The position numbers and the translations under genes were made by a program. The notes below the pieces were generated by a model that saw only the letters and a program-made list of their open reading frames with translations, made no database searches and had not been told where the DNA came from. DNA of 64,000 bases from Pontibacter lucknowensis (lineage in GTDB: Bacteria; Bacteroidota; Bacteroidia; Cytophagales; Hymenobacteraceae), in contig NZ_FTNM01000002.1 in assembly GCF_900156415.1 (NCBI RefSeq), forward strand, positions 744,001 through 808,000. Reading direction: 5' to 3'. Below, one piece after another: positions 36,841 to 46,089 of this stretch; within the stretch, counting starts at the first letter, position 1, and the number at the start of each line of letters is the position of its first letter.

Positions 36841-37614
36841 TTAAGCTTTCTTCAGTTTAAGCATCTCTTTCTGAAGATCAAGCACAATGGATGAAAGCTT
36901 GTCAAGTGATATATCAGCGATCGGGAAAGTAGAGCTGATATAAGACTTGGCTTCCCAGATCTCCACTACATCATCAACCGGCAGCTCGTAAGGAGAATAG
37001 AGCGGATTGTCAGAGTGCAGGCGCAAGGTGGCAGCCTCTTTCACTTTATTATAGACTCGCTTGAACACAACTCCCTCTTTGCCACTGACAATGATGCAGG
37101 GAGTTCCATCTTTCAGCGTACTCCAGTCCTCTATAAACCGCCCAACAATGACAGTACCTGAAGCCAGAGGCAGCATAGAGTCACCACTGATCTCGAAGGC
37201 ACGGTAAGTCCCGCCGCTGCCCAGGGTAGGAAGACGGAAACGTGGCAATTCCTCAATAAACTCAGGATCGGCATACCCGTTCAGGTATCCGGCACTTGCC
37301 TTATAAGGAACCAGCTCTATATTTTCGCGATCTTCCTGATCTACCGTAATGGCTAAAACACGCAATTTACCACCACCGGCCTGCCCTGGTTCAGGTTTAT
37401 ATGCCGGATCAGACAGGTCAGCAGTAATGAGTTCGTCAAGGGAAACCTCAAAAAGACGCGCAACATTGACCAGCGTGCTTAGCTTCGGCTCTGCCCTTCC
37501 CTCCTCGTACGCTCCCACCAACGAACGCTTGATCTCTAATTTCTCGGCAAGCTGTGCCTGGGTATAACCGGCCTGCTTGCGAAGGTGTCTTATATTCGAT
37601 GTTACCTTTTCCAC
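36841..37614 (-). CDS. XRE-type repressor with S24 (LexA/CI-like) peptidase domain
   Basis: A 257-residue transcription factor. The N-terminal helix-turn-helix (about 5-60) includes GYTQAQLAEKLEIKRSLVGA. The C-terminal S24 fold has the serine in FEISGDSML (Ser146) and the lysine in VVFKRVYN (Lys185), the catalytic pair of self-cleaving repressors. An Ala-Gly pair in YKASAGYLNG (about 108-109) is a candidate cleavage site. It is divergent from the S8 protease gene across a 525-bp AT-rich region with a CTAATTTTATTAG palindrome 83 bp before its start. It may respond to DNA damage or another stress; there is no prophage around it. Confidence 0.88.
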   Translation of the reverse strand: MEKVTSNIRHLRKQAGYTQAQLAEKLEIKRSLVGAYEEGRAEPKLSTLVNVARLFEVSLDELITADLSDPAYKPEPGQAGGGKLRVLAITVDQEDRENIELVPYKASAGYLNGYADPEFIEELPRFRLPTLGSGGTYRAFEISGDSMLPLASGTVIVGRFIEDWSTLKDGTPCIIVSGKEGVVFKRVYNKVKEAATLRLHSDNPLYSPYELPVDDVVEIWEAKSYISSTFPIADISLDKLSSIVLDLQKEMLKLKKA

Positions 37615-37696
37615 TCTTATTCTTTGTTCGTATCCTGATAATACTAGAGCACTCTGGGTGCTGGCATGTAAACATACTAAATATATACGTATTATA

Positions 37697-37709
37697 CTAA
37701 TTTTATTAG
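37697..37709. promoter_or_regulatory. Palindrome, candidate operator of the XRE/S24 regulator
   Basis: CTAAT-TTT-ATTAG is a perfect inverted repeat 83 bp upstream of the regulator's start in its divergent promoter region. Autoregulation is an inference. Confidence 0.35.
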
Positions 37710-37848
37710 CAAATAATTAATCTGAATTTCAGTGATATTTACAAAAACCTATATACATAGGTATAGTTCAATTATAGTAATGCATAATCATTTAAATCAT
37801 CTTAATAGAACCCATCAATAGTTCAATTAAAATTTATTTCGCAATAAG

Positions 37849-37881
37849 TTTGCAATCTTACTTTTTATCCAATTATCTTTC
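37849..37881 (+). promoter_or_regulatory. Promoter-like pair for the S8 protease
   Basis: TTTG (37849-37852), a 21-bp spacer, then TATCTTTC (37874-37881), one base from TAnnTTTG. It implies a leader of roughly 250 nt. Confidence 0.4.
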
Positions 37882-38139
37882 GTGAAAAGTAACCCTAAAC
37901 GCATACTATATGATTAAAATCTACTAAAACCTCACATCCTGTTGGGCTCATTGCACGAGCCACATCTTTAAGAATCCACATTTAAAAATGTAGACAGGAA
38001 TACTACGCCCTTCCAAATCTGTTACCAGCATAAAATTTTTACAATTTTATCGCATCCTTAAACTTTTCAAAAACTCGTGTTGTTACGAGGCATTGTGAAA
38101 AATTTAATTCAATAATTTACCCAATCCAACCAAACTTAT

Positions 38140-39621
38140 ATGATGAACAATTCTACACTATTCAAGGCGTTGTCAGGTTTAGCCCTGGCGTCAGTATTCA
38201 CCCTCTCAAGCTGTCAGAAAGAGGACTTCATGGAAGAGCAGTTTCATACTGATTCTGTTCAGGTCGATACTCAACACGGACAGGCTATAACTGGCCAGTA
38301 CATTGTGGTATTTAAAAATGGGGGAAACAACTTAAGCGCAACCGGTGTGAGCGGCATGACCATAGCCGGACGTACCGCAACTGTAGCCCTGCGTGAACGA
38401 ATGCTGCTTACAGCAGGAATAGAGCGTGAAGCTATACAACAAACTTTTGAAGGAAATGTAAACGGTTTTGCAGCCCGACTCTCTAAAGATCAGTTAGATC
38501 AGTTGCGTAAAAACCCAGAAGTAGCCTACGTTGAACAAGATCGTATTATTATGCTTGCAAAGCCGGGTACCGACAATACAACGACGAAAGGCAACGGGAA
38601 AACGAAAGACGATAGTACCACGACGAAAGGCAATGGTAATGGTAATGGCAATGGAAAGAATAAAAACACAGAGCCTGCACCTACCGAGCCGGCCCCGTCA
38701 GAACCAACTCCTAAGGAACCTATTCCTACAGAACCTGCTCCGACTGAGCCGGAACCTACTGAACCAACTCCTACAGAGCCGGCTCCAACAGAGCCAAGCC
38801 CAGAACCAGAGCCTGAGCAGCCAACCAGCAGCCCGTATGCAAAAATAACTCCCCTTCCAGGTGAAACCCTGCCTTGGCACATTGCCATGAATGGCTACGG
38901 AGACGGCACCGGCAAAACGGTGTGGGTAATTGACTCAGGTATAGATACCGATCACCCTGATCTGAATGTAGACTTCCAGCGCAGTACGTCACTTATCTAT
39001 GGTGATGCTTCTATTGAGGACGGCTTCGGTCATGGTACGTATGTATCCGGTATCATCGCCGCCAAAAACAATGGCACTGGCATGGTGGGCGTAGCTGCAA
39101 ATGCAAATGTTGTAGCGCTGCGCGTGTTTGATAACACAGGATATGGCACTGTGTCACGTGCCATCAGTGCCGTAAACTATGTGACCAACATGGCCAAGCC
39201 TGGTGACGTGGTAAACATGAGCCTCGGTAGCGGCATCTCCAGCACACTTGACAATGCCGTGACTACTGCAGCTGGCAGAGGCATTCTGTTTGCAATCGCA
39301 GCTGGTAATAGCGCTGTAGACTGCTCCGTTAATTCTCCGGCCCGTGTGAATGCCCCGGGAGTTTACACAGTGTCCGCGATGGACCGCTACCAGAACTTCT
39401 GGTCCAGCTCCAACTATGGCGCACCTGTTGATTATACAGCCCCTGGTGTGAGTGTAACTTCTACCCGCATTGGTGGTGGTATCGGTAGCGTCGGAAGCGG
39501 CACTTCCTTTGCTGCGCCTCACGTGGCTGGTATTCTGTTGCTTCGTGGTGAGGTGTTTTCACAGGGTATCGTAAACGGTGACAAAGACAGCTGGCCAGAT
39601 CCAATTGCTTCTGTGGAGTAA
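38140..39621 (+). CDS. Secreted lipoprotein subtilisin-like serine protease (S8 family)
   Basis: 493 residues. A lipoprotein signal (ALASVFTLSSCQKED) is followed by an inhibitor-I9-like propeptide (about 50-135, QYIVVFKNGG ... VAYVEQD). Next come an N/G/K-rich stretch (about 147-172) and a proline/glutamate/threonine linker of repeated EPxPTEP units (about 174-228). The protease domain has the full triad: Asp265 in VIDSGID, His298 in GHGTYVSGI and Ser456 in GTSFAAPHVAG. It probably sits on the outer membrane surface with the linker spanning surface layers. It lies opposite the XRE/S24 regulator and is monocistronic with a terminator. Confidence 0.95.
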   Translation: MMNNSTLFKALSGLALASVFTLSSCQKEDFMEEQFHTDSVQVDTQHGQAITGQYIVVFKNGGNNLSATGVSGMTIAGRTATVALRERMLLTAGIEREAIQQTFEGNVNGFAARLSKDQLDQLRKNPEVAYVEQDRIIMLAKPGTDNTTTKGNGKTKDDSTTTKGNGNGNGNGKNKNTEPAPTEPAPSEPTPKEPIPTEPAPTEPEPTEPTPTEPAPTEPSPEPEPEQPTSSPYAKITPLPGETLPWHIAMNGYGDGTGKTVWVIDSGIDTDHPDLNVDFQRSTSLIYGDASIEDGFGHGTYVSGIIAAKNNGTGMVGVAANANVVALRVFDNTGYGTVSRAISAVNYVTNMAKPGDVVNMSLGSGISSTLDNAVTTAAGRGILFAIAAGNSAVDCSVNSPARVNAPGVYTVSAMDRYQNFWSSSNYGAPVDYTAPGVSVTSTRIGGGIGSVGSGTSFAAPHVAGILLLRGEVFSQGIVNGDKDSWPDPIASVE

Positions 39622-39644
39622 TTCATACTCCTTGTTACAATAAT

Positions 39645-39682
39645 AAAGAAGGCCGTCCAGATTTGGACGGCCTTCTTTTTGT
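39645..39682. terminator. Bidirectional terminator between the S8 protease and recQ
   Basis: AAGAAGGCCGTCCA pairs with TGGACGGCCTTCTT, with T-rich tracts on both strands. Confidence 0.88.
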
Positions 39683-39700
39683 TGACTCTATACCTGTAAA

Positions 39701-41836
39701 CTACCAGGCGTACTGCATTTTGTGCATGGCCAGCGAAAGCCGTATCTTAAAGTACTCGTAACGTTCCTCCAGGTGTTCATATAAATCCTTCAGTTTGGCA
39801 TCTTTGCCAAGTTGTTCGATCGCCTCAATAATGGCTTCATATTCGCGCTTCGAAACAAAATCGTGCACAGGCACATCGTAACCCTGTTCCAGCAAAGTAG
39901 CCAGGTGCGAATAGATCGTGACAGGATTCAGGTTCCGGCGCCTGGCTATCTCTTCCGGACTTAGCCCCTGCTGATAAGCCTCCCAGGTAACTAAATGCGT
40001 AGCCCCTTTAATCGCACTCCCCTTTGCCTGCTCTTCTGTCAGAAAGGCGATGATCTCATTGATGAAACTATGCCCGTAGCGCTCAAACTTCTGAGCTCCG
40101 ACCCCACTGATCGCCAACATCGCGATGCGATTCGCAGGCTTTTCTGCTGCCATTTCCTGCAGCGTGCTATCTGTAAAAACAACGTAAGGAGGCACATTCT
40201 GCTCGTCAGCCAAGCGTTTCCGCAAAGCACGAAGCCGCTCAAACAGCGCATCCTTGATAATTTCTCGTTTTGGTTTCTCTCTTTGCAAGTTTTCGGTCTG
40301 TTGCTTGGCGTCTTCAAACTTAACCAGCTCTATTTTGCGACCATCAAAGAGTACCTGCCTGCTCTGCTCAGTCAGTTTCAAGGTATAATTCTGGTCATAG
40401 GCAAGCTCTACCAAGCCTGCATTGAGCATCTGGTGCAGATAACGGTTCCAGTCCAGGGTGCCAATGTCGCGGCCTGCACCATAGGTTTTGATGCGGTCGT
40501 ACCCGCCTGCCATTACCTGGCTATTGCGTGAGCCGCGCAACACATCTACCAGAAGACTCATGTTAAGCCTTTCCTGCGAACGTGCAATGGCTGACAGTGC
40601 TTTCTGTGCAATCAGGGTACCATCAAAGCGGCTGGGAGGATTACGGCAGATATCGCAGTTGCCACAATCCCTGCTCATCTGCTCCCCGAAGTACTGCAGC
40701 AAAATTCGTCTTCTACAGAAAGTGGCTTCAGCGAACTGCTGCATACGCTCTAGTTTAACGAGTTGCAGCTCATTCTGCGACTTGTCATTATCAGACAGCA
40801 TAGTGCGCAAATTCATCACGTCGGCAAAACTGTAGAACAGGAGTGCGTCTGACTTCGCACCATCACGCCCGGCACGTCCGATTTCCTGGTAATAGCCTTC
40901 AACATTTTTAGGCAAGTTGTAATGTATCACCCAGCGTACATTCGATTTGTCAATCCCCATACCGAATGCAATGGTGGCGCAAACGATCAGCACATCGTCA
41001 CGCAAAAAGGACTCCTGCGCTTTTGAACGCTGCTGGGCACTCATACCGGCATGATAAAAAGTGGCATTATAGCCGTTTTCACGCAACTTGCCTGCCAGGC
41101 TTTCGGTCGCTTTTCGGCTCAGACAATAGATAATGCCCGGCTGGCCATGTCGGCGTGAGAGGAAATCGGTGATCTTATTGAATCTGTTTTGGCCGGGCAG
41201 CACCATAAGGTTGATGTTTGGCCGGTCAAATGAAGCCACAAAAACTTCAGGCTGTCGCAGCTGGAGCTGCTCCTGGATGTCTTTCTGGGTCAGCTTATCA
41301 GCTGTAGCAGTCAGTGCTACCACAGGAACAGCGGGGAACTGCTGCTTGAGGGCGCGAAGCTGGGTATACTCTGGTCTGAAGTCATGCCCCCATGCCGAGA
41401 TACAATGCGCCTCATCTACAGCGAAAAGGGATACCTGCAACCGCTTCAAAAAGGAAAAAAAGCCAGCGGAAAGTAATTTTTCAGGAGAGACATACAGCAA
41501 TTTGATCTGACCTGCCAGGCTTTTCTCCTCAATCTGGTACTGTTCATCTGCTGTCTGGGAGCTGTTCAGGTATGCGGCAGGTATACCATTTGCCAGGAGA
41601 GCTTCCACCTGGTCTTTCATCAGGGCGATCAGAGGAGAAACTACCACGCATAGACCGGGCATCACCACGGCAGGCACCTGGTAACAGACAGATTTTCCGC
41701 CGCCGGTCGGCATGAGCACCACTACGTCTTTCTGCTGCAAAATATTGGTAATGATGTGCTCCTGCATAGGCCTGAACTGCTCATAACCAAAATACAGTTT
41801 TAATGCTTCACGTGCTTCTCTTATACCTAAACTCAT
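39701..41836 (-). CDS. recQ: ATP-dependent DNA helicase RecQ
   Basis: A 711-residue 3'-5' helicase acting in recombinational repair. The ATG at 41836 gives the natural start MSLGIREAREALKLYFGY; a longer frame would need a TTG. It has Walker A MPTGGGKSVCYQ and DEAH box VDEAHCISAWGHDF. The helicase C-terminal motif QEIGRAGRDG and the RQC zinc site with CRRR and CGNCDIC follow. An HRDC-like segment (about 500-590) and a C-terminal helix-turn-helix extension (about 600-700) complete it; the latter is usual in Bacteroidota. It is monocistronic and convergent with the protease. Confidence 0.97.
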   Translation of the reverse strand: MSLGIREAREALKLYFGYEQFRPMQEHIITNILQQKDVVVLMPTGGGKSVCYQVPAVVMPGLCVVVSPLIALMKDQVEALLANGIPAAYLNSSQTADEQYQIEEKSLAGQIKLLYVSPEKLLSAGFFSFLKRLQVSLFAVDEAHCISAWGHDFRPEYTQLRALKQQFPAVPVVALTATADKLTQKDIQEQLQLRQPEVFVASFDRPNINLMVLPGQNRFNKITDFLSRRHGQPGIIYCLSRKATESLAGKLRENGYNATFYHAGMSAQQRSKAQESFLRDDVLIVCATIAFGMGIDKSNVRWVIHYNLPKNVEGYYQEIGRAGRDGAKSDALLFYSFADVMNLRTMLSDNDKSQNELQLVKLERMQQFAEATFCRRRILLQYFGEQMSRDCGNCDICRNPPSRFDGTLIAQKALSAIARSQERLNMSLLVDVLRGSRNSQVMAGGYDRIKTYGAGRDIGTLDWNRYLHQMLNAGLVELAYDQNYTLKLTEQSRQVLFDGRKIELVKFEDAKQQTENLQREKPKREIIKDALFERLRALRKRLADEQNVPPYVVFTDSTLQEMAAEKPANRIAMLAISGVGAQKFERYGHSFINEIIAFLTEEQAKGSAIKGATHLVTWEAYQQGLSPEEIARRRNLNPVTIYSHLATLLEQGYDVPVHDFVSKREYEAIIEAIEQLGKDAKLKDLYEHLEERYEYFKIRLSLAMHKMQYAW

Positions 41837-42006
41837 GCCTTGTAGAAAGTGTAACGATGCGAAATAGAATTGCTGTACTAAACCCAAAGTTAACCAATAT
41901 CGACGTGAAATAGGTTCCTGTTCTGGTGGTACTTACCCAATAAATAAACAATGACACTTTCGAGCCGTACTTTATGTAAAAGTATGAACCTTATAACCTG
42001 TAAACT

Positions 42007-42339
42007 ATGAAATCAGAGAGAACAAATGAATTAGAGCATGTGCTCATAAAATGTATCACCGCCTGTGAAGCCTGCGCAACTGCCTGTCTGCAGGAAGATA
42101 ATGTAAAAATGATGGTGCGCTGCATCATGCTGGATCGCGACTGCGCCGACATCTGTACCATCACAGCACGCTTTGTAGCCCGCGACTCGGCCCATGCCAA
42201 GCACGTTATGAAAGAGTGTATCGAGATTTGTCGCCTATGCGAAGAGGAGTGCCGCAAGCACGACCATGATCATTGTCAGAAGTGTGCTGACGCCTGCCGT
42301 GAGTGTGCTGACGCTTGTGAAGCCTGGATGACTCGATAA
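42007..42339 (+). CDS. Four-helix-bundle cysteine-rich copper-binding protein (DUF326 / Csp-like)
   Basis: A 110-residue protein with 16 cysteines. Most are in CxxxC and CxxC spacings along predicted helices (CITACEACATAC, CIEICRLCEEEC, CQKCADACRECADACEAW), plus a HDHDH stretch. This is the pattern of DUF326 and copper-storage proteins (Csp), in which Cys line a four-helix bundle that holds Cu(I). There is no signal peptide, so it resembles cytosolic Csp3-type members. No copper exporter or regulator is adjacent. It is monocistronic with a terminator. Copper storage is the family expectation and is not demonstrated here. Confidence 0.85.
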   Translation: MKSERTNELEHVLIKCITACEACATACLQEDNVKMMVRCIMLDRDCADICTITARFVARDSAHAKHVMKECIEICRLCEEECRKHDHDHCQKCADACRECADACEAWMTR

Positions 42340-42353
42340 GCAATGAAATAATG

Positions 42354-42397
42354 AAAATAGAAAAGCCCCTGATTTACACCAGGGGCTTTTCTATTTT
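42354..42397. terminator. Bidirectional terminator between the copper-binding protein and the holin-family gene
   Basis: A long stem, AAAATAGAAAAGCCCCTG (42354-42371) with CAGGGGCTTTTCTATTTT (42380-42397). T-rich arms allow action on both strands. Confidence 0.88.
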
Positions 42398-42412
42398 TGG
42401 GAGGTTCGGATG

Positions 42413-42745
42413 CTAGAAAATCATATCCAATAACGCTTCAATCAGTGAGAGCACCAAACTGAAGATAAGGGCCCACAGAAAACCATCCACATCAAAGCCA
42501 CCCACAAGGGAATCGGCTAACAGGATGATCAGCGCATTGATGACCAGCAGGAACAAACCAAGTGTCAGTACGGTAACAGGTATAGTCAGAATAACCAGGA
42601 TCGGACGAACTACTGCATTGAGCAGGGCCAGTACCACAGCCAGGATCAATGCTGCCCCAAAACCGTCAATCTGCACACCTGGCAAAATGTAGGCTCCAAT
42701 TAGAGCGGCTACACCGGTCAATAAAATCTTAATAATGATTCCCAT
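42413..42745 (-). CDS. Small integral membrane protein, phage-holin-4 superfamily (PF04020)
   Basis: 110 residues with four hydrophobic segments (about 4-22, 28-47, 55-77, 86-108) and short loops. The sequence (AYILPGVQIDGFGAALILA, LNAVVRPILVILTIPVTVLTLGLF in part, WALIFSLVLSLIEALL) fits the Phage_holin_4_2 / YvlD family. Despite the name, chromosomal members are not known lysis proteins and occur widely in Bacteroidota and Firmicutes. There are no phage genes nearby, so a membrane-stress or unknown role is more likely. It is 70 bp downstream of the agmatinase gene on the same strand. Confidence 0.88.
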   Translation of the reverse strand: MGIIIKILLTGVAALIGAYILPGVQIDGFGAALILAVVLALLNAVVRPILVILTIPVTVLTLGLFLLVINALIILLADSLVGGFDVDGFLWALIFSLVLSLIEALLDMIF

Positions 42746-42815
42746 TTTGTTTCGATATATAGTGATAGTATATTATTCCTATCACGCTATACGACAAAGC
42801 GGGAATAAAGGTAAG

Positions 42816-43907
42816 CTACTGTACCTCTAAGCGTTTTTGAGAGACAGCCATCCAGTTGCACAGCTTGTAAAGCAATCGGGCACCAACATTACCATTCCAC
42901 TCACTATCGCCAGGGGCAACTTCGCACAGGTCGAAACCGATGATTTCACGGCCTGAACGAACCAGTGCCTTGATCAGGTATACGGCCTCTTCAAATTCCA
43001 GACCGCCAGGCACAGGTGTACCAGTAGCTGGACAGAGTTTCGGGTCCAGCCCGTCGATGTCAAAGCTGATGTATACCTTTTGAGGAAGCTGGGCAATGAT
43101 CTTTTTACACTCTTTCTTCCAACTGTCACCCTCATACATATTCTCTTTCAGCACGCTGTCGTAGAAAATAGCTACTCGTCCGTTGGACTGATTGGCCAAC
43201 TCTGCTTCTGCCTGGCAGATGTCGCGTATACCTACCTGCACCAGCTTTTTGACCTGAGGCAATTGCAAGGCATTGTACATGATAGAGGCATGCGAATATT
43301 TGAAGCCCTCATAAGCGTCACGTAAATCAGCGTGTGCATCCACCTGCAGAATTCCGTACTCCTCGTGGCGTTCAGCCAGCGCATGCATCAGACCAAGCGG
43401 CGTGCTGTGATCTCCGCCTACTACGCCAACCAGTTTCCCCTGATCCAGGTAGCTATGTGCTTTCGACTTCAGCCACTGTAGCAGTTCCTCCCCTTTATCA
43501 GTCACTTCTGTTGGCAGGTTCTCAAATTCAGCCCTGTCAGACTCGGGGCTTCCCTCCTCCAGCCAGTTAATATAATTCTCCGCCCGCTGGCGCAGGTTAT
43601 CACTCACAGCAGCCCATTCTTCTGATATCTCCTCCATCGCGATTCCTAACTTCCAGGCTTCTTTGATGGCGGGCTCAAACAGGTCAAGCTGAGGAGAGGC
43701 TTCCTTGATGGCTTGTGGGCCGGCTGCCGTACCGGCACTGTAAGACACGGTTACTTCCCAAGGCACAGGTATAAGCACAACCTCCGATTCTTCTACTGTA
43801 AAGGGCAGACCAAAAAGCCCCCCATTCACATCGCCAACACCATTGGGGTCAAAGGCTGCGATTTTTTGCTGCTTACTGTTAGTTGGTTGGTTCTGCTGAG
43901 TACTCAT
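42816..43907 (-). CDS. speB: Agmatinase-type ureohydrolase
   Basis: A 363-residue arginase-fold binuclear manganese enzyme. The ligands are visible in [26 protein letters not shown] and [22 protein letters not shown]. The family includes agmatinase, arginase, guanidinopropionase and formimidoylglutamase. The neighbour is a fused AdoMet decarboxylase/spermidine synthase that overlaps its start by 29 bp, which favours agmatinase (agmatine to putrescine). An arginine decarboxylase is not in the window. The length is somewhat above the usual 300-340, with an N-terminal polar leader of about 20 residues and an insertion near 100-150. Confidence 0.85.
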   Translation of the reverse strand: MSTQQNQPTNSKQQKIAAFDPNGVGDVNGGLFGLPFTVEESEVVLIPVPWEVTVSYSAGTAAGPQAIKEASPQLDLFEPAIKEAWKLGIAMEEISEEWAAVSDNLRQRAENYINWLEEGSPESDRAEFENLPTEVTDKGEELLQWLKSKAHSYLDQGKLVGVVGGDHSTPLGLMHALAERHEEYGILQVDAHADLRDAYEGFKYSHASIMYNALQLPQVKKLVQVGIRDICQAEAELANQSNGRVAIFYDSVLKENMYEGDSWKKECKKIIAQLPQKVYISFDIDGLDPKLCPATGTPVPGGLEFEEAVYLIKALVRSGREIIGFDLCEVAPGDSEWNGNVGARLLYKLCNWMAVSQKRLEVQ

Positions 43908-45207
43908 CAGTTACATTTTCAGGTTTTGTGTTTAAAAGCTCCTTCACAAAGTTCGGAAGAGCGAATGCAGCCGTATGCACAGCTTCATTGTAATATTTAA
44001 GGCCTTCTTTCTGAGAGAAAGCTGCAGCTGCCTCTTTATCGAAATGCAATGGATTCGCATTGCCCTTCGCTGAATAAGAGAAGCTCCAGGTGCCAGTCGG
44101 GTAAGTAGGTATAGCCGCCAGGTAACAGTGTACTTTCTCCTGTCCGAATATCTTCTTGTAGGTATCATAGATCTCTACAAATACAGCGGAGTTGAAGCGT
44201 GGAGACTCGCTCTGCGTGATCATCACACCGTCTTTCGTCAGGCAACGGTATACCCCCTTGTAAAATTCTGCTGTGAACAGACCTTCTCCCGGACCAACCG
44301 GATCAGCTGAGTCCACGATGATAAGGTCGTAATGCTCGTCGGCGCACTCTTTAATATATTTGATGCCATCCGCTACCAGCAGGTTGAGGCGCGGATTGTC
44401 AAACGCAACGGCTGTTTCAGGAAGGTGCAGTTTACACGCTTCGATCACCAGTTCATCGATCTCAACAAGTGTCACCTCTTCCAGCTGCTCGTGGCGCAGG
44501 AGCTCGCGGACCGTACCACCGTCACCACCACCGATCACCAGGGCGCGCTTGGCGGAGCGGTTGCTGAACATCGGCACATGAGTGATCATCTCATGATACA
44601 CATACTCATCTTTCTGCGTACACATCACCATGCCATCCAGCGTCAGCATATTGCCATAAGCAAGTGTTTCATAAATTTCTACACGCTGGTACTCAGAATC
44701 TTTCTTGTAGAGCTGGTTACCGGTGTGCTTCAAAGAAAGCGCAATGTTTTCATCGCGCTCTGTGAACCAGACATCCCTTGTAATAGAGCCATCGGCTTCT
44801 ATCGTCTTAGCGGTCGCGTCACGCAGGGTCTCCAGGTTGAAGTCGTTACGCTTCAGCAGACTTAGCTGGCCACGTCTTAGCTCCATAGACGAGCCATGAC
44901 CTGACTGGAATGCTTCTTTCAGATAGGTATAAGATACCCATGGGTCAACAGAGTCGCCACAGGTGAAAAGGTCTACGGCTGCATAGCCATACTCAGGCCA
45001 GGTATGGATGGCCAGGTGGCTTTCCTGAATTACCACCACACCTGACACGCCATAAGGCGAGAAGTGATGGAATGTACTGTTGATGACAGTGGCTCCGGCT
45101 GTTTCGGCAGCGGCAACCATGCTGTTTTCGATGTGCATCACATCGTTCATCAGTTCAGGAGAGCAATCGTAAAATTCAACTAAAATGTGTCTTCCTAAGG
45201 CGTTCAT
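43879..45207 (-). CDS. Fused S-adenosylmethionine decarboxylase / spermidine synthase
   Basis: 442 residues from the ATG at 45207; a 7-codon longer frame would start with TTG. Residues 1-130 are a prokaryotic AdoMet decarboxylase whose pyruvoyl-forming serine is Ser63 in [13 protein letters not shown]. Residues about 155-430 are an aminopropyltransferase with [11 protein letters not shown] (226-236) and [16 protein letters not shown]. Together they can make decarboxylated AdoMet and transfer its aminopropyl group to putrescine. The reading frame runs through without a stop, so this is a true fusion. The 3' end overlaps the agmatinase gene by 29 bp, giving a compact putrescine-to-spermidine unit. 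Confidence 0.93.
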   Translation of the reverse strand: MNALGRHILVEFYDCSPELMNDVMHIENSMVAAAETAGATVINSTFHHFSPYGVSGVVVIQESHLAIHTWPEYGYAAVDLFTCGDSVDPWVSYTYLKEAFQSGHGSSMELRRGQLSLLKRNDFNLETLRDATAKTIEADGSITRDVWFTERDENIALSLKHTGNQLYKKDSEYQRVEIYETLAYGNMLTLDGMVMCTQKDEYVYHEMITHVPMFSNRSAKRALVIGGGDGGTVRELLRHEQLEEVTLVEIDELVIEACKLHLPETAVAFDNPRLNLLVADGIKYIKECADEHYDLIIVDSADPVGPGEGLFTAEFYKGVYRCLTKDGVMITQSESPRFNSAVFVEIYDTYKKIFGQEKVHCYLAAIPTYPTGTWSFSYSAKGNANPLHFDKEAAAAFSQKEGLKYYNEAVHTAAFALPNFVKELLNTKPENVTDEYSAEPTN

Positions 45208-45225
45208 TAATTGACTGTGTGGTTT

Positions 45226-45233
45226 CAAATATA
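45226..45233 (-). promoter_or_regulatory. Bacteroidota-type -7 element for the speDE fusion gene
   Basis: On the minus strand TATATTTG matches TAnnTTTG, 18 bp before the ATG at 45207, implying a very short leader. Confidence 0.45.
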
Positions 45234-45336
45234 TAAAAATGCAAAAAAACGAAAACTGGCGCTATATTCAAACAGGACCTTTCAAATAGACTTTACGCAA
45301 CGGTTCGTCAATGGGGTCAGAATTATGGCAGGGATA

Positions 45337-45392
45337 GCCTAAAAAGTGAACGAGCTATACCTGGTGGGTTCATCCCGACAGGTATAGCTCGT
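45337..45392 (-). terminator. Terminator of the chemosensory operon, stem built from the dispersed word
   Basis: ACGAGCTATACCTG (45350-45363) pairs with CAGGTATAGCTCGT (45379-45392), followed on the minus strand by TCACTTTTTAG. Both arms contain the AGGTATAG word in inverted orientation. Confidence 0.75.
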
Positions 45393-45429
45393 CAGATATT
45401 TTATTCCAAAAACTTTTGATCAGGTAAAT

Positions 45430-46077
45430 CTATACCTTAAAAGTTCTGATGATTTCAAGCATTTTAAGCAGGGTGCTAGTGTCGAAGAACAAAAGCAGCG
45501 GAAGCTCCACGTCTTTTGAATTGTGCTGAAACTTGGTGATGACAGTAAACACGAGTGGTTGGAAAAGTGGGTGCTGTACCAGAATGTCTTTCAGCGAATT
45601 AGCAATATGATTTTTAGGCGCCTTTGGTGGCGAGCCGTAGATGTTGCTTTTGAGGATATTGGCGAGCTGGGTGACCAAGGCGCCGGTAATGATGTTGCTG
45701 ATCTCGAGCAAAAGGGACTCCTGCATGACACTCAGTTCGCCTTTCTGCACATTCAGCATGCTCAGGCACACACTGGAGAGCAGGCTGATGTGCTCCTCTG
45801 AAAAGAGCATGAGCGTAGCTCCATTGAAATCGCCTTTTATATCAGACTGAATAATAAAATGTGTGTCTTCATATTTAGCAATGAGCGAAATAAGGTCCTT
45901 TACTTCAATGAGCTGCACATCAGGCACCTTCAGCATAACTTTATCTTTGGCGATCACAGCGAAAGAATCGGCAGCTCGGGCCAGTCCTATATTCAGGATC
46001 TCTTTGATAATGTCCTTTTCCAACTCGGTTACATGCGTATCCATCATGTTCGTCGTGTTATTAGTTCTGTTATCCAT
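45430..46077 (-). CDS. cheC: CheC-like CheY-P phosphatase
   Basis: A 215-residue protein of the CheC/CheX/FliY family. Both copies of the phosphatase motif ExxN are present: Glu26-x-x-Asn29 in KEILNIGLARAADSF and Glu125-x-x-Asn128 in LLLEISNIITGAL. This agrees with an active two-site CheC. It probably dephosphorylates CheY-P and so resets the signal. CheD, which usually partners CheC, is not in the cluster. It is last in the operon, 12 bp after cheA, and is closed by a terminator. Confidence 0.9.
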   Translation of the reverse strand: MDNRTNNTTNMMDTHVTELEKDIIKEILNIGLARAADSFAVIAKDKVMLKVPDVQLIEVKDLISLIAKYEDTHFIIQSDIKGDFNGATLMLFSEEHISLLSSVCLSMLNVQKGELSVMQESLLLEISNIITGALVTQLANILKSNIYGSPPKAPKNHIANSLKDILVQHPLFQPLVFTVITKFQHNSKDVELPLLLFFDTSTLLKMLEIIRTFKV

Positions 46078-46089
46078 CGCCTCATTTCC

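Larger units (their letters stand above)
37615..38139. other. 525-bp intergenic control region between the XRE/S24 regulator and the S8 protease
   Basis: No gene is visible. The region is strongly AT-rich and holds a palindrome at 37697-37709, one AGGTATAG word near 37760 and a promoter-like pair at 37849-37881. A leader of about 250 bp without a long reading frame then precedes the protease ATG. I found no riboswitch that I could name. Confidence 0.6.

Noticed and set aside
42413..42745. Prophage, suggested by a phage-holin family name and by the CI-like repressor at 36.8 kb
   Set aside because: No integrase, terminase, capsid or tail genes; the holin-4 family is widespread on chromosomes and S24 regulators are common outside phages.
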